Of a stretch of 64,000 nt of DNA, positions 53,003 through 61,693 are shown in pieces. The position numbers and the translations under genes were made by a program. The stretch is taken from NCBI GenBank assembly GCA_003202005.1, contig QJJF01000011.1:121149-185148 (forward strand). The letters run 5' to 3'. How positions within the stretch are numbered: the stretch's first letter is position 1; the number at the start of each line of letters is the position of its first letter. This stretch comes from Williamsia faeni. GTDB taxonomy: Bacteria > Actinomycetota > Actinomycetes > Mycobacteriales > Mycobacteriaceae. The notes beneath the pieces are model-generated. The model ran no database searches. It was not told the DNA's origin and saw nothing but the letters and a program-made list of their open reading frames with translations.

Positions 53003-55291
53003 ATGTCCACCGAGGAGATCGACTTTCATCTCGAGATCAGTCCATATCCACACACAGGTCATCCCGACGGCTATCTGGCCAGGGTGCTCAGGGCACCATC
53101 GGGCGGACTCCCGTCCGCGAAGTTCGACATCGATGTCGGCGACATCGTGAATAGGCGAGACGAACTCGAAAACGCCATCCTCGCCGCATCCGTCTCGGCG
53201 CGACGCGCGATACCCGTCAGCGAGCGGTCTCTGCACGAGGTCGGCTCAGGCTTGTTCCGTGCGGTGTTCAACGGTCCCGTGAACAATGGGTATCGAGCGA
53301 GCCTGGGTGCCGCGCAACACCATCGCAAGCGACTTCGGCTGGTGCTCAGCCTGACGGCACCCGAGCTTGCCGCCGTCCCATGGGAAATGTTGTTCGACCC
53401 CGACGATGAGACGTACCTGTGCCGCCAGAGGCCACTCGTTCGGCACATCCCGGCGCCGGACTACGACCCACTCCCCCTTGACGTCACGCCCCCGCTGCGC
53501 ATCCTGTGCATCGTCGCGTCTCCCAGAAATCTTGGAGCGCTGAACACCGAGGCCGAGATCGACCAGCTCAGAGCAGCTCTGCGGGAACAGATCGAGGAGC
53601 GCCGGATCGAATTGGTCTGCGTTCCCCAGGCAACGTGGAGCAACGTGCATCGCTATCTGCTCAATGGAACGTGGCATGTGCTGCACTTCATCGGTCACGG
53701 CGACTACGACCCGGTGAAGACCGAGGGCTGCATAGCGCTGGTGGGCGAGGATGGTCGCGCCGACATGGTCGACGCGTCACGGTTGACCGAGTTGCTCGAC
53801 GAGGCCGAACCGACTCCGCGTCTGGTCGTATTGAACTCGTGCTCATCGGGACGGGCCGCGTCCGATGACCTGTTCGCCGGCACCGCTGCTGCCCTCGCCC
53901 GCGGCGGGATCAGTGCCGTCGCCGCAATGCAATTCACCGTCAGCGATGCGGCTGCCATCGAGTTCGCACGTGGCTTCTACGCGGCGGTCGCCGCCGGTCG
54001 GGACGTCGACCGCGCCGTCCTCAGTGGCCGAAAGGCCATCCTGGGATTGCCCAACACCCTGGAGTGGGTGACGCCGGTGCTGTACATCCGGGGTGGGTCG
54101 ACTCGGTTGTTTCGTCTGACCGATCAGGCGCCCAGTGCACAGTCGGATCCGTTGCCGAACATCGTGCCCAACCCTCCGTCGAATTCCGGCCCGCTGCAGC
54201 CGTCGTTTCCAGCACTGAATCGGCAGTCGGACCAGCGCTCGCGGCGGGTGCCGGAACATCGGTCGGATCAATGGTCGCGGCCGGCGCCAGAACCACGGCC
54301 GGATCGGTGGTCGTGGCCGACGTCTGGGCCAGTGTGGGAGTCCCGGCCGAGTCGGCCGGCGGGTGAACCTCCGGGGCCAAAGCCGCGGAACGAGCGCGTG
54401 GTGGCGCCGCCCGCCGAGTTGTCTGATGAGGAACTGGCTGAGAACAAGCCCGTTGCACCGAAGCTCTTGCTCTGCCTCGTCGCCGCAGGCTTGGCGATTC
54501 TTGCGGCGGGACTGATGGCTGTGAACCCATTCGTGCCCTTTGGGAACGACGGTTCGGGTGACACGATCTTCAACAGCGAAGACCTTCGGGTCCTTGTGAT
54601 CCCAGCTCTGTCACTCGCGTTCATTGCTGGATTTGCCGGAGTTCTGACGGCATTTTCTGGGCACGCTCGTCAGGCCGGCCTCGGAGTGATCCTGAGCGGC
54701 GCTGCGGTCGGTCCCTGGCTCCTTTTCACGCAGTGGACCAACGAAGAAGAATCCACATCTGCCTGGAGCAGCTGGGGTGTCGGCGTGTGGATTTGGGTCA
54801 TCGGGGTTTCGAGCTGGATCCTCGCGGCGGCGGTGGCGGGTTTCGCATTGCTATCCACACACGTGTCATCGCCTCGATCACGACTCACCCTCGCCGATCG
54901 GCACATTCAGGTTGCACTTCTTGTCGGCGGTATCGCTTGCATCGTGCTGCTGTGGCATCACTTCTCCATGCCCGATGAGTGGCATGACGAAAGCCGAATC
55001 AGTCAGCCTCTTGGTGGGTTGTGGATCGCCGGGGCAGCGCTGCTTGTACCGCTCGCCGCGTCCACGATTCGCGTGCACGATCTTCGGATCGGGCTCATCG
55101 TCGGGTGGGCCGGAGTATCCACCACCTTTCTCTTCTACCGATTCCGGGAACTCTACGAAATGGAGGACGACTCTTCTATCTCACTGATTCTGGCCATCAT
55201 CTTCGGCCTCCTCGTCGTTGCATGTGTCGTGTTGTTCACACGCACCTGGCGAGACGGAGTCAGCAAGCCTGCAGCCGTCCTCCATACCTGA
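53003..55291 (+). CDS. CHAT protease with multi-span membrane C-terminus
   Basis: A 762-residue protein. ATG 53003 follows AGGAG inside the end of the previous gene. Residues about 150-360 are a CHAT domain with His232 in HFIGHGDY and Cys280 in LNSCSSGR. A Pro/Arg/Trp-rich linker (about 400-470) is followed by about seven to eight hydrophobic segments. It is probably an inner-membrane protease facing the cytoplasm. As the third gene after caspase and alpha/beta hydrolase it could release or respond to the other two. Coupled caspase and CHAT proteases in one operon are the unusual point. Confidence 0.86.
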   Translation: MSTEEIDFHLEISPYPHTGHPDGYLARVLRAPSGGLPSAKFDIDVGDIVNRRDELENAILAASVSARRAIPVSERSLHEVGSGLFRAVFNGPVNNGYRASLGAAQHHRKRLRLVLSLTAPELAAVPWEMLFDPDDETYLCRQRPLVRHIPAPDYDPLPLDVTPPLRILCIVASPRNLGALNTEAEIDQLRAALREQIEERRIELVCVPQATWSNVHRYLLNGTWHVLHFIGHGDYDPVKTEGCIALVGEDGRADMVDASRLTELLDEAEPTPRLVVLNSCSSGRAASDDLFAGTAAALARGGISAVAAMQFTVSDAAAIEFARGFYAAVAAGRDVDRAVLSGRKAILGLPNTLEWVTPVLYIRGGSTRLFRLTDQAPSAQSDPLPNIVPNPPSNSGPLQPSFPALNRQSDQRSRRVPEHRSDQWSRPAPEPRPDRWSWPTSGPVWESRPSRPAGEPPGPKPRNERVVAPPAELSDEELAENKPVAPKLLLCLVAAGLAILAAGLMAVNPFVPFGNDGSGDTIFNSEDLRVLVIPALSLAFIAGFAGVLTAFSGHARQAGLGVILSGAAVGPWLLFTQWTNEEESTSAWSSWGVGVWIWVIGVSSWILAAAVAGFALLSTHVSSPRSRLTLADRHIQVALLVGGIACIVLLWHHFSMPDEWHDESRISQPLGGLWIAGAALLVPLAASTIRVHDLRIGLIVGWAGVSTTFLFYRFRELYEMEDDSSISLILAIIFGLLVVACVVLFTRTWRDGVSKPAAVLHT

Positions 55292-55323
55292 GTCCAGTCC
55301 GTCAGTCTAGATTTCTGTAAGTC

Positions 55324-56349
55324 TCAGTGTTCCAACGCTTTACGTTCGGAACTCTGCCGCCGGCGATCGAGGGCGAAACGTGCCGCCGCCCGGATCGAAT
55401 CGGCGGTCGGTCGAGGGACCCATCCCAGTTCGCGGGTCGCCTTACTGTGATCGAGTGGCGAAACATGGCGCATCAGACGAACACCGACCATATTGAAGGG
55501 ATAATCCCGGCGGAGCAGCTTTCCGATCGTCGTCGCCAGAAAGCCGGTCACCGTCAGCGCAATGGGCGGGATTCCGTACTTCGGGGCCGGAACCCCCGCC
55601 TCGGCAGCCGCCAACGCATAGATCTCTTTTGCCGACATGAAACTCTCCGAGATTATGTACCGCTCACCGATGCGACCTTTTGTCGAGGCCAGGATCATCG
55701 CCTCGGCGGCGTCTTCGATGCCAACGACCTCTGAGTGGACATTGTTGAGATAGAAGGGCAACTTGCGGAGCGCCGCGGCGGCGACGAGTCCGCCATGCGG
55801 TGTCGGCGCCCAGTCCCCCGGTCCGTATGTGTTTGAAATATTCAGCGCGACGGCAGGCAGACCCTGATTACGGGCGTACTCCAACACGAGGTCCTCGGCC
55901 TGGCGTCGCGACTCGATATAGGGCCCACCCTTACCCGCCCAGTTGAATGCCTTGTCCTCGTTGACTTTCTCGCCCGGGCCACCGATGGCGATGGCACCGA
56001 TCGTGCTACAGAACACGAATCTCTGCAGGTCCGCATCCACCGCCACGTCGAGCACACGACGCAAACCTTCGACATTGGTTTCGAACAATGGGGTGGGATC
56101 ACTCAGCCACGCACGAGTGTCGACGATGCAGTAGTACACGACGTCACAGTCGACCATTGCCTGCCTAATGGACTCAGGGTCTTCGATGCCACCGCTGTGG
56201 CGCGTGACTGGGAGATCGTCGAAAGCACGGGTATTGCTCGACTCGCGGACGAGCACGCTGACCTCCTCACCCCGCTCCACGAGAAGCCTCGTCACCGTCG
56301 AACCCACGAACCCGCTTGCACCCATCACCAATGCACGTTGCCCAGCCAT
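55324..56349 (-). CDS. NAD-dependent epimerase/dehydratase (3-beta-HSD or dihydroflavonol-reductase-like)
   Basis: A 341-residue extended SDR: GASGFVGSTVTRLL near the start and the catalytic pair YIESRRQAE (Tyr-x3-Arg: the usual Lys is Arg, so the YxxxK motif is altered). The segment CSTIGAIAIGG provides Ser/Thr. It resembles steroid/flavonol reductases in overall layout. ATG 56349 is chosen; AGAGG lies about 11 bases upstream. A palindrome at 56394-56412 lies in its promoter region. Confidence 0.8.
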   Translation of the reverse strand: MAGQRALVMGASGFVGSTVTRLLVERGEEVSVLVRESSNTRAFDDLPVTRHSGGIEDPESIRQAMVDCDVVYYCIVDTRAWLSDPTPLFETNVEGLRRVLDVAVDADLQRFVFCSTIGAIAIGGPGEKVNEDKAFNWAGKGGPYIESRRQAEDLVLEYARNQGLPAVALNISNTYGPGDWAPTPHGGLVAAAALRKLPFYLNNVHSEVVGIEDAAEAMILASTKGRIGERYIISESFMSAKEIYALAAAEAGVPAPKYGIPPIALTVTGFLATTIGKLLRRDYPFNMVGVRLMRHVSPLDHSKATRELGWVPRPTADSIRAAARFALDRRRQSSERKALEH

Positions 56350-56393
56350 CGCTGTACACACCTCTTCCGCGGATCAACAGTCGCCGACACTCT

Positions 56394-56412
56394 TACTGTA
56401 ATGTATACAGTA
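56394..56412. promoter_or_regulatory. Inverted repeat upstream of the epimerase gene
   Basis: TACTGTA (56394-56400) and TACAGTA (56406-56412) are exact complements with a 5-base spacer, 45 bp before ATG 56349. It is a probable operator; the regulator is not in the window. Confidence 0.5.
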
Positions 56413-56570
56413 TAAATGGAGTCACCAGGGGGTGAGTTCGGCTTCAGGTGTTCTCCCGCGGTCGCAAGGCGAGAATGGTTTCTGAATTCGCCACCAGCAC
56501 AGAGCGTCCAGAGCAATTGCGCCGACCATCCGAGCCGGCGCCCCAACCCGAGGGATCTCGGCAGTCAAGG

Positions 56571-56936
56571 TCAGGCGGGTTCAACACGGAGCGTGGTGCT
56601 CTTGGCGGTAGCGCTCGTGATTGCCCGAACTGCTGAACCGGATCCGTACTTCTGCCGATATGCTTCATCGATTCGGTCATCGACTTCGGCGTCGCGGATG
56701 AACGCCACATCCTTGGACACTCCGCCGGACTCGATCAGCCCTTCTCCACGCACTTGCGTCCCGCGGAACCATGCTGCATCCGGTCCGTTCACCGATCGCA
56801 CGTAGATGGAGTCGCCTACCCGGACAGCCCAGATGATCACAAGTTTGCGCAGGCTTCCGTCTTGCCGCCGACCAGCAACCCGCAGTTCTCCTGCTCGGCC
56901 GATCTTTTCCAATTCATCTTCGGTCCATTTGGTCAT
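56571..56936 (-). CDS. DUF2255 family protein
   Basis: A 121-residue protein with the DUF2255 layout: WTEDELEKIGRAGEL, IIWAVRVGDSIYVRSVNG, AWFRGTQ and DEAYRQKYG. The function is unknown; the fold resembles the split-barrel flavin/F420-binding proteins. ATG 56936 has AGGAG about nine bases upstream. It is 65 bp after the SDR gene on the same strand. Confidence 0.82.
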   Translation of the reverse strand: MTKWTEDELEKIGRAGELRVAGRRQDGSLRKLVIIWAVRVGDSIYVRSVNGPDAAWFRGTQVRGEGLIESGGVSKDVAFIRDAEVDDRIDEAYRQKYGSGSAVRAITSATAKSTTLRVEPA

Positions 56937-57001
56937 TTTCAATTCTCCTCTTGTGTAGACCCGAATCGCGCGGAGGTCCCGCCAAATCCCTACGCGATCG
57001 G

Positions 57002-57832
57002 TTACGTCTGGTAATCGGTACCGGCACTGAGTTCACGCCACTTCTCGAGTTCTCTGCGTTGTGAATCTGCCACTCGGACAAACACATCGAGGGCATCGGT
57101 GCCCAGCAACAGCAGCGAGGGCGGCTCGGGCGATTCGACCGCGGTGATGATGGCAACGGCTGCCCGGGCCGGGTCTCCCTGCTGCGTCCCGTGCACCGTG
57201 TCGTTCTCGATCCGTCGCTTACCGGCCGTCTCGGCGTAATCCGCGATGGCCTCGGCTGATTGGGTCAGCGAGCGGCCGGCGAAATCGGTGCGGAACGCAC
57301 CCGGCTCGACGATCATCGCGGAGATACCCAGCGGGGCGAGCTCTTTCTGCAATGACCCGGTCAAACCCTCGAGCGCTGCCTTGCTGGCCGAGTAGAACCC
57401 CGACCCCGCCGGGCGACCCTGTGCACCCATGGACGAGACATTGACGATTGCACCCGCCCGGCGCGCTCGCATGCCGGGCAGTACAGCCTTGATCATCGCG
57501 ACAGCACCGAAGAAGTTCGTGTCGAACAGCTGACGAATGTCATCGTCGCTGCCTTCCTCGACGGCGGCGCGGTATCCGTACCCCGCATTGTTGACAAGGA
57601 CATCCACTGCACCGAATCGTTCCTCGGACTTCGCGACTGCCTCGACAACCCCCTTCGGATCGGTGACGTCAAGCGCAAGCGCCAGCGCCGTCCGGGGATA
57701 CTCGTCTTCGAACTCTCGCACCTTCGAGACGTCCCTGGCAGTGACAACAGCGTTGTGACCGGCGGCGAGCACCGCGCCGGCGAGTGCCCGCCCGAGTCCG
57801 GTCGAGCACCCGGTGATGAGCCATGTGGACAT
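57002..57832 (-). CDS. Short-chain dehydrogenase/reductase
   Basis: A 276-residue SDR with TGCSTGLG, NNAGYG, Ser in NVSSMG and YSASK. The TARD segment after beta-2 suggests NADP(H). The C-terminal extension (LLLLGTDALDVFVRVADSQ) is of the type seen in the SDR at 58832. ATG 57832 has AAGGGA upstream. It is divergent from the carboxymuconolactone decarboxylase-like gene, with 209 bp between them. Confidence 0.87.
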   Translation of the reverse strand: MSTWLITGCSTGLGRALAGAVLAAGHNAVVTARDVSKVREFEDEYPRTALALALDVTDPKGVVEAVAKSEERFGAVDVLVNNAGYGYRAAVEEGSDDDIRQLFDTNFFGAVAMIKAVLPGMRARRAGAIVNVSSMGAQGRPAGSGFYSASKAALEGLTGSLQKELAPLGISAMIVEPGAFRTDFAGRSLTQSAEAIADYAETAGKRRIENDTVHGTQQGDPARAAVAIITAVESPEPPSLLLLGTDALDVFVRVADSQRRELEKWRELSAGTDYQT

Positions 57833-58041
57833 GTGTCGATTCCCTTCGATCAAACGTGATGACCTCGTCGAGCATGCATGTCGCGACAAGGTCCTTCCCT
57901 TCATCGATTCAATCCCACCTGACGCGCACGTGGGAGTCCCTGCCGAACGGGGTAATGGCAGACCCTCCCGCGCGACGGACAGGCCACCTACGTTCTAGTT
58001 ACAGCCAACACCTGCACGAGGCGTGGCCATGGCGAAGAGAG

Positions 58042-58803
58042 ATGACGATGGGTGTGAGTGCACAGGCGCAACGGAATCACGACGAGCTGTTTCCGGATCA
58101 CACATCAACGCTGAAGCAGACCGATCCCGAGTTGATCGAGTACTTCGACAACTTCGCCTTCGACGAGGTGCTCCGCGACAGCAACCTCGAGACCAAGACC
58201 CGCCTGATGGTTCAGCTGGCCTCGATGATCGCGGGCCAGGCGCTACGCGAGTACCGCGTCATGCTGGGAGCGGCACTGAACGTCGGAGTCACACCGGTTC
58301 AGGTGAAAGAAGTTGTGTACCAGGCAGTGCCGTATGTCGGCATGGCCAAGGTGTTCGACTTCATTCACGCCACCAACGACGTGCTGACCGAGCGCGGTAT
58401 CGACCTGCCGCTACCGGGTCAATCCACAACGACCCCGGACAACCGAATGAACAAGGGCTTGGCTGTACAGAAGGAGATCGTCGGCGCCGCCGGTGTCGAG
58501 AACATGTACGCGAACGCACCCGAAGACGAGGCACACATCCAGCGACTGCTGTCCACGAACTGTTTCGGCGACCACTACACGCGCACCGGTATCGATGTGC
58601 CCGTCCGCGAGTTACTCACCTTCGCAATGCTCGTCGCACTCGGTGGCTGTGAACCGCAGGTCAAAGGGCATGTCGCCGCCAACCTCAATGTCGGCAACGA
58701 CCGAACGGTCCTGATCGACGTCCTCACCCAACTACTCCCATTCGTCGGATATCCACGCACTCTCAACGGCCTGCGCATGGTCGACGAGGTGACCGCGGCG
58801 TAA
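58042..58803 (+). CDS. Carboxymuconolactone decarboxylase-family protein
   Basis: A 253-residue protein with two CMD-like helical repeats (TRLMVQLASMIAGQALREYR and the later RELLTFAMLVALGGCEPQVKGH). The AhpD-type CxxC is absent, so it is not a peroxidase partner; known relatives are decarboxylases or unknown. ATG 58042 or 58048 is the start; AGAG-type sites are close to both. It is followed 28 bp later by an SDR, and then by a zinc dehydrogenase, all on the plus strand. Confidence 0.8.
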   Translation: MTMGVSAQAQRNHDELFPDHTSTLKQTDPELIEYFDNFAFDEVLRDSNLETKTRLMVQLASMIAGQALREYRVMLGAALNVGVTPVQVKEVVYQAVPYVGMAKVFDFIHATNDVLTERGIDLPLPGQSTTTPDNRMNKGLAVQKEIVGAAGVENMYANAPEDEAHIQRLLSTNCFGDHYTRTGIDVPVRELLTFAMLVALGGCEPQVKGHVAANLNVGNDRTVLIDVLTQLLPFVGYPRTLNGLRMVDEVTAA

Positions 58804-58831
58804 GCCCCGACAACACGGAAGAAGATTTCAC

Positions 58832-59674
58832 ATGGCCCAGCGCACTTGGCTCATCACCGGCGTCAGCAGCGGCTTCGGCCGCGAACTGACCGAACAACTA
58901 CTTCTCGCGGGTGACCGCGTTGTCGGTACCGTCCGCAACGCCGGCAAGGTCGACGACCTCGTTGCTCAGTACCCCGATACGTTCATCACCGAACTCCTCG
59001 ACGTCACCGACACCCCGGCAGTTCGCGAGGTCGTCGATCGCACCTTTTCTACCCTCGGCTGGGTCGACGTCATCGTCAGCAATGCCGGCTACGGTCTCTT
59101 CGGCGCCGCCGAAGAACTCACCGATGCCCAAATCGACCACCTGATCGCGACCAACCTGACCGGATCGATTCAGTTCATCCGCTCGGCTCTGCCGCACCTG
59201 CGTGAGCAGCAGGGCGGTCGGATCATCCAGATCTCCTCGTACGGAGGACAAGTCGCCTTTCCTGGCAACTCCATGTACCACGCCACCAAGTTCGGCATCG
59301 AAGGCTTCGTCGAGTCGGTCGCACAAGAGGTGGCACCATTCGGGATCGGAGTCACGATCGTCGAACCAGGCGGGGCGCGAACCGAATTCCGTTACCGGGG
59401 TGCGCAAGTTGCCAATCTTATGACGGCCTACGACAACAACCCTGCTCACGGCTTCCTTGCGATGCTGGACCCTGCCAACGGACTCGCAGCCGGAGACCCC
59501 GCCCGGATGGCATCCCGCATAATCGAGAGCGTCGATATCGAACCCGCACCGCTACGGATCATGCTCGGATCGCAAGCCCTCGCAAGCACACTCGACACGC
59601 TGCGCACGCGCATCGGCAACTACGAAGCGCAAACCGAGCTCGCCGCGTCGACCGACTTTCCTCCCGGTGAGTGA
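58832..59674 (+). CDS. Short-chain dehydrogenase/reductase
   Basis: A 280-residue SDR with TGVSSGFG, SNAGYG (Asn-Asn replaced by Ser-Asn), Ser in QISSYGG and YHATK. It belongs to the same broad group as the SDR at 57002, with a C-terminal tail ending in FPPGE. It is 28 bp after the CMD-like gene. A redox role in the same small-molecule pathway is inferred. Confidence 0.86.
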   Translation: MAQRTWLITGVSSGFGRELTEQLLLAGDRVVGTVRNAGKVDDLVAQYPDTFITELLDVTDTPAVREVVDRTFSTLGWVDVIVSNAGYGLFGAAEELTDAQIDHLIATNLTGSIQFIRSALPHLREQQGGRIIQISSYGGQVAFPGNSMYHATKFGIEGFVESVAQEVAPFGIGVTIVEPGGARTEFRYRGAQVANLMTAYDNNPAHGFLAMLDPANGLAAGDPARMASRIIESVDIEPAPLRIMLGSQALASTLDTLRTRIGNYEAQTELAASTDFPPGE

Positions 59675-59839
59675 GCCCGCCCACACTGAGGCTGCATACG
59701 TGCACTGTGAAGGAGGTACTGCCAATACCTGTATCAACAGGTGCTGCCAGTCGCCCAGCGCAACGACGACTCTGGTAACCATCGGCGATGTGCACCGACG
59801 TCGCCCCTATCGACCCCAACACCAACAGTGGAGTTTTTG

Positions 59840-60877
59840 ATGCGAGCAACATTCATGTACGGCGCAGGCGACGTCCGGGTGGAGCATGCGCCCGACCCGA
59901 CGATCCAGCTGCCGACAGATGCCATCGTCCGAGTGGTCCGCGCCTGTGTCTGCGGTTCCGACCTGCATCCCTACAATTCGATGGCCGCTTCTGACACGCC
60001 GGCACCCATGGGACACGAATTCCTCGGAGTCGTGGAGGACATCGGGTCGGACGTATCTGCAGTGAAGAAGGGTGACTTCGTCATCGCCACCTTCGCGTTC
60101 CAGGACAACACCTGCGTGTTCTGCCAGGAAGGCTTCCAGACCGCTTGTGTCAACGGCGGCTGGTACGGACAACCCGGTGTCGGCGGTGCGCAGGCCGAAG
60201 CCGTCCGCGTGCAACAGGCCAACGGGAGCTTGCTCGCCGTACCGGTGGACGAGACCTCCGAGCTCCTGCCCTCGCTGCTGACCCTGTCCGACGTCTACCT
60301 CACCGGCTACCACGCCGCCCACATGGGCAACGTCTCCCCCGGTAAGACCGTCACCGTGATCGGCGATGGCGCCGTGGGTCTTTCGGCCGTGCTCGCGGCC
60401 AAACAGATGGGCGCCGAGCAGATCATCCTGATGGGCCGCCACACCGCCCGCACCGACCTCGGCCGCGAATTCGGTGCCACCGACGTGGTCGCTGAACGTG
60501 GCGAAGAAGGAATCGCGAAGGTCATGGACCTGACCCGCGGGCTCGGTTCACACGTGGTGCTCGAAGCCGTCGGCCACATGCCCGCCTACGAGCAGTCCTA
60601 CGGAATCGTCCGCCCCGGAGGCGTCATCTCCCGTGTCGGTGTACCCCAGTACGAGGCTGCGCCAGTCGGTTTCGGATCGCTTTTCGGCAAGAACGTGACC
60701 CTCAACGGCGGACCCGCACCCGTGCGCGCGTACATCGAACAGGCCATCCCGGAGGTCCTCGAGGGCCGCATCAACCCGGGCAAGGTCTTCGACCTCACCG
60801 TCGGCCTCGACAACACCGCCGACGGCTACAAGGCCATGGACTCACGCGAGTCTCTCAAGGCGCTCGTCAAGCCGTAG
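59840..60877 (+). CDS. Zinc-dependent alcohol dehydrogenase, paralogue of 7808-8827
   Basis: A 345-residue MDR dehydrogenase: CVCGSDLHPY, MGHEFLG, the loop DNTCVFCQEGFQTAC (Asp for the first structural-zinc Cys) and VIGDGAVGLSAVLAA. It is similar along its whole length to the gene at 7808. ATG 59840 follows GTGGAG. It lies 165 bp after the SDR, so it may have its own promoter. The substrate is unknown. Confidence 0.87.
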   Translation: MRATFMYGAGDVRVEHAPDPTIQLPTDAIVRVVRACVCGSDLHPYNSMAASDTPAPMGHEFLGVVEDIGSDVSAVKKGDFVIATFAFQDNTCVFCQEGFQTACVNGGWYGQPGVGGAQAEAVRVQQANGSLLAVPVDETSELLPSLLTLSDVYLTGYHAAHMGNVSPGKTVTVIGDGAVGLSAVLAAKQMGAEQIILMGRHTARTDLGREFGATDVVAERGEEGIAKVMDLTRGLGSHVVLEAVGHMPAYEQSYGIVRPGGVISRVGVPQYEAAPVGFGSLFGKNVTLNGGPAPVRAYIEQAIPEVLEGRINPGKVFDLTVGLDNTADGYKAMDSRESLKALVKP

Positions 60878-61103
60878 TTCCGGAAAAAGGAACCTGCCAA
60901 TCAGAGTCACGGCGTCACTGACACTCTCCGACAACATCGTCACACCCGATGGTTTCAATGACGCTCTCGAACAGATCCGGACGCAAGCGGCGAGCTAGCC
61001 GTCGTTGCGATGACATCTCGAGGAGTTCTGTTGACTGCCATAATGATTTCGGTGATGGCGCCTATACTGTTCGGAGCATCGTCCAGCGGCTGAGGAGGAC
61101 CCG

Positions 61104-61664
61104 ATGCTGCCGGTGACCTACTCGATGAGCGTGTCGCTCGACGGTTTCATCGCGGGACCGGATTCTGACATCAGCTGGACCGCGCCTGACGCAGAACTGT
61201 TTCGCTTCCACATAGAGCAGACCCGCCACATCGCCGTGCACTTGTGCGGCCGGAGCCTTTACCAGGCGATGCTGGTGTGGGAGACGGCCGAGCAGACCAT
61301 GTCCGACGAGGCAGAACTCGAGTTCGCCCGGATCTGGCGGCCGATCCCGAAAGTGGTGTTCTCCCGGACGCTGAAATCGGTGGAAGGCAATGCGCGGCTG
61401 GCCACCGGCGACATCGCCACCGAGGTCAGACGGCTCCGTGACCAGCCGGGTGAAGGCGAGGTGTCCATCGGCGGCGCGGGACTCGCCGCGGCCGCCATCT
61501 CCGAAGACCTGATCGACGAATACCGCCTGTTCGTCAACCCGATCATCCTCGGGGCCGGGACGCCGTACTTCACACCGCTCGCGAACTCCCTCGACCTGCG
61601 ACTGATCGAGTCACGAACTGTCGGCTCAAAAGTCATCTACCTTCGCTACCAGCGCACCCGCTGA
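61104..61664 (+). CDS. Dihydrofolate reductase-like (RibD C-terminal) protein
   Basis: A 186-residue RibD_C/DHFR-fold protein: SVSLDGFIAGPD at the start, CGRSLYQAMLVWE, VVFSRTL and IGGAGLAAAAI (NADPH site). The physiological reaction of this group is mostly unknown. GAGGAGG precedes ATG 61104. A TATACT box lies at 61063-61068. The glycosyltransferase starts 29 bp after the stop. Confidence 0.85.
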   Translation: MLPVTYSMSVSLDGFIAGPDSDISWTAPDAELFRFHIEQTRHIAVHLCGRSLYQAMLVWETAEQTMSDEAELEFARIWRPIPKVVFSRTLKSVEGNARLATGDIATEVRRLRDQPGEGEVSIGGAGLAAAAISEDLIDEYRLFVNPIILGAGTPYFTPLANSLDLRLIESRTVGSKVIYLRYQRTR

Positions 61665-61693
61665 GGACCCCGCCCAGACCGGCGAACCATCTC

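Noticed and set aside
61031..61068. TTGACT and TATACT as a standard promoter before the RibD-like gene
   Set aside because: The spacing of 26 bases is too long for a sigma-70-type pair; only the -10 box alone is credible.
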